DNA of 5,920 nucleotides from contig CAKOSN010000057.1 of the NCBI GenBank assembly GCA_934102255.1, forward strand, positions 1 to 5,920, read 5' to 3'. This stretch comes from an uncultured Bacilli bacterium. GTDB lineage: Bacteria > Bacillota_I > Bacilli_A > RF39 > UBA660. This document shows, piece by piece, positions 5,220 to 5,920 of this stretch. The notes beneath the pieces were generated by a model that saw only the letters and a list, made by a program, of their open reading frames with translations, searched no databases and was not told the DNA's origin. The number at the start of each line of letters is the position of its first letter. The stretch's first letter is position 1. The translations under genes were made by a program, and so were the position numbers.

Positions 5220-5917
5220 TATCCCGCAGCCCCTTGTGGTCCGGTTGGTCCGGTTGGACCGGTTGGACCCGTTGGTCCAATTGGTAATACTAAATTTAAA
5301 ACATAATTTGGTGCGACACCAGTAATAGTTGCTGAGGCACTTTCTCCACTAGATACAGTTCCAATTGATAAAGTTGGAGTTTCGCCTGCGGTACCTTGAG
5401 CACCTGCCTCACCTTGAGGCCCCGTTGGACCAGTTGGTCCTTGTATACCTTGAATCCCTTGGGCTCCGGCTTCACCTTGTGGACCTGTTGGACCAGTCGG
5501 TCCTTGTAAGCCTTGAATTCCTTGGGCTCCAGCTTCACCTTGTGGACCTGTTGGACCAGTCGGTCCTTGTAAACCTTGAATTCCTTGAGCTCCGGCTTCA
5601 CCTTGAGGTCCCGTTGGACCAGTTGGTCCTTGTATACCTTGAATTCCTTGGACTCCGGCCTCACCTTGAGGTCCCGTTGGACCTGTCGGTCCTTGTATGC
5701 CTTGAATTCCTTGAGCTCCAGCTTCACCTTGAGGTCCCGTTGGGCCTGTTGGGCCAGTCGGTCCGGTCGGTCCCTGAATTCCTTGGGGTCCTTGAGGTCC
5801 TATTGGTCCGGTAGGTCCCCCACTAGGACCCGTTGGTCCCGTTGGACCAGTAGTTCTTGCTAAAGCAAGTAATCTATCGACATCTAGACAACAACCACTT
5901 ACTACTCCCTTATTCAT
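5219..5917 (-). CDS. Collagen-like Gly-Pro-Thr repeat protein, probably surface-located
   Basis: A 232-residue protein expected to form a collagen-type triple helix. Residues 1-23 are a non-collagenous leader with a Cys-Cys pair (GCCLDVDRLLALARTT) and no Sec signal. Residues 24-179 are Gly-X-Y triplets with one register break (GPSGGPT, near 33). Residues 180-213 form a short Thr/Ser-rich linker (TPTLSIGTV...APNYVLNLVLP) seen in Bacillota collagen-like proteins. Residues 214-232 return to GPT triplets and stop. Known relatives such as BclA are spore or cell-surface proteins, heavily O-glycosylated on Thr, and usually carry a globular C-terminal trimerisation domain. That domain is absent here, so this is either a short form or a truncated gene. 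Only three bases lie upstream of the ATG, so the ribosome binding site is unseen and the true start could be further upstream. Stop TAG overlaps the shared terminator. Confidence 0.88.
   Translation of the reverse strand: MNKGVVSGCCLDVDRLLALARTTGPTGPTGPSGGPTGPIGPQGPQGIQGPTGPTGPTGPTGPQGEAGAQGIQGIQGPTGPTGPQGEAGVQGIQGIQGPTGPTGPQGEAGAQGIQGLQGPTGPTGPQGEAGAQGIQGLQGPTGPTGPQGEAGAQGIQGIQGPTGPTGPQGEAGAQGTAGETPTLSIGTVSSGESASATITGVAPNYVLNLVLPIGPTGPTGPTGPTGPQGAAG
5393..5755 (-). repeat. 63-bp tandem repeats in the collagen-like gene
   Basis: Five full units and most of a sixth (residues 55-175), each encoding seven triplets: GPTGPTGPQGEAGAQGIQ plus GIQ or GLQ. The period is exactly 63 bp (the motif TCACCTTG recurs at 5409, 5472, 5535, 5598, 5661 and 5724). 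Units at 5504-5566 and 5567-5629 encode identical residues but differ at seven synonymous positions. Such arrays change length by recombination or slippage without breaking the frame. Confidence 0.93.
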
Positions 5918-5920
5918 AAA

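Noticed and set aside
5296..5863. Long open frames on both strands overlapping the collagen-like gene
   Set aside because: The 63-bp repeat is a multiple of three and GC-richer, so other frames stay open by default. Their translations are repetitive Leu/Val- or Ser/Leu-rich sequence without starts that have ribosome binding sites.
1..5920. tRNA, rRNA or riboswitch genes
   Set aside because: I saw no tRNA-like cloverleaf (GTTCRANYC-type arm with acceptor stem), no rRNA-like stretch, and no long structured leader in the short gaps between genes.

Overview
The window is very AT-rich, uses TTG/ATG starts with AGG-type ribosome binding sites, has sigma-A-like promoters, and ends two genes with TGA, so it uses the standard bacterial code. 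Together with a (Gly-Pro-Thr)n collagen-like protein and a GT2-TPR glycosyltransferase, this points to a low-GC Bacillota (Firmicutes), probably a gut-type clostridial or bacilli-related lineage. No species can be named from the sequence.

Layout. A possible divergent gene starts at base 6 and runs off the left edge. Behind a good TTGACA-17-TATAGT promoter, 183-1244 (+) encodes an unrecognised 353-residue protein with two hydrophobic segments. It converges, through a shared hairpin terminator at 1243-1269, on a three-gene minus-strand series read from right to left: a putative ADP-ribosyltransferase (3591-2686), a 95-residue acidic protein of unknown function (2705-2418) whose start overlaps it by 20 bp, and a family 2 glycosyltransferase with C-terminal TPR repeats (2354-1275). 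Bases 3607-4142 hold no intact gene. They contain the left end and frameshifted N-terminal part of an IS1202/ISNCY-type transposase, joined at base 3956 to a 98-bp second copy of the glycosyltransferase gene's 5' end. This is a scar of a lost paralogous glycosyltransferase gene or of a local duplication. To the right, 4143-5192 (+) encodes a helix-turn-helix plus calcineurin-like metallophosphoesterase protein with a palindromic, operator-like site over its promoter. It converges on a collagen-like protein gene (5917-5219, -) built from 63-bp tandem repeats. The two stop codons lie at opposite ends of one 13-bp-stem hairpin.

How the genes may fit together. Glycosyltransferases near Gly-Pro-Thr collagen-like surface proteins recall sgtA-bclA3 of Clostridioides difficile, so surface-protein glycosylation is a reasonable but unproven theme. 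The ADP-ribosyltransferase plus overlapping small gene has the layout of a toxin/partner pair and is the most interesting candidate for an undescribed system. The transposase scar and the duplicated segment show that the locus has been rearranged.
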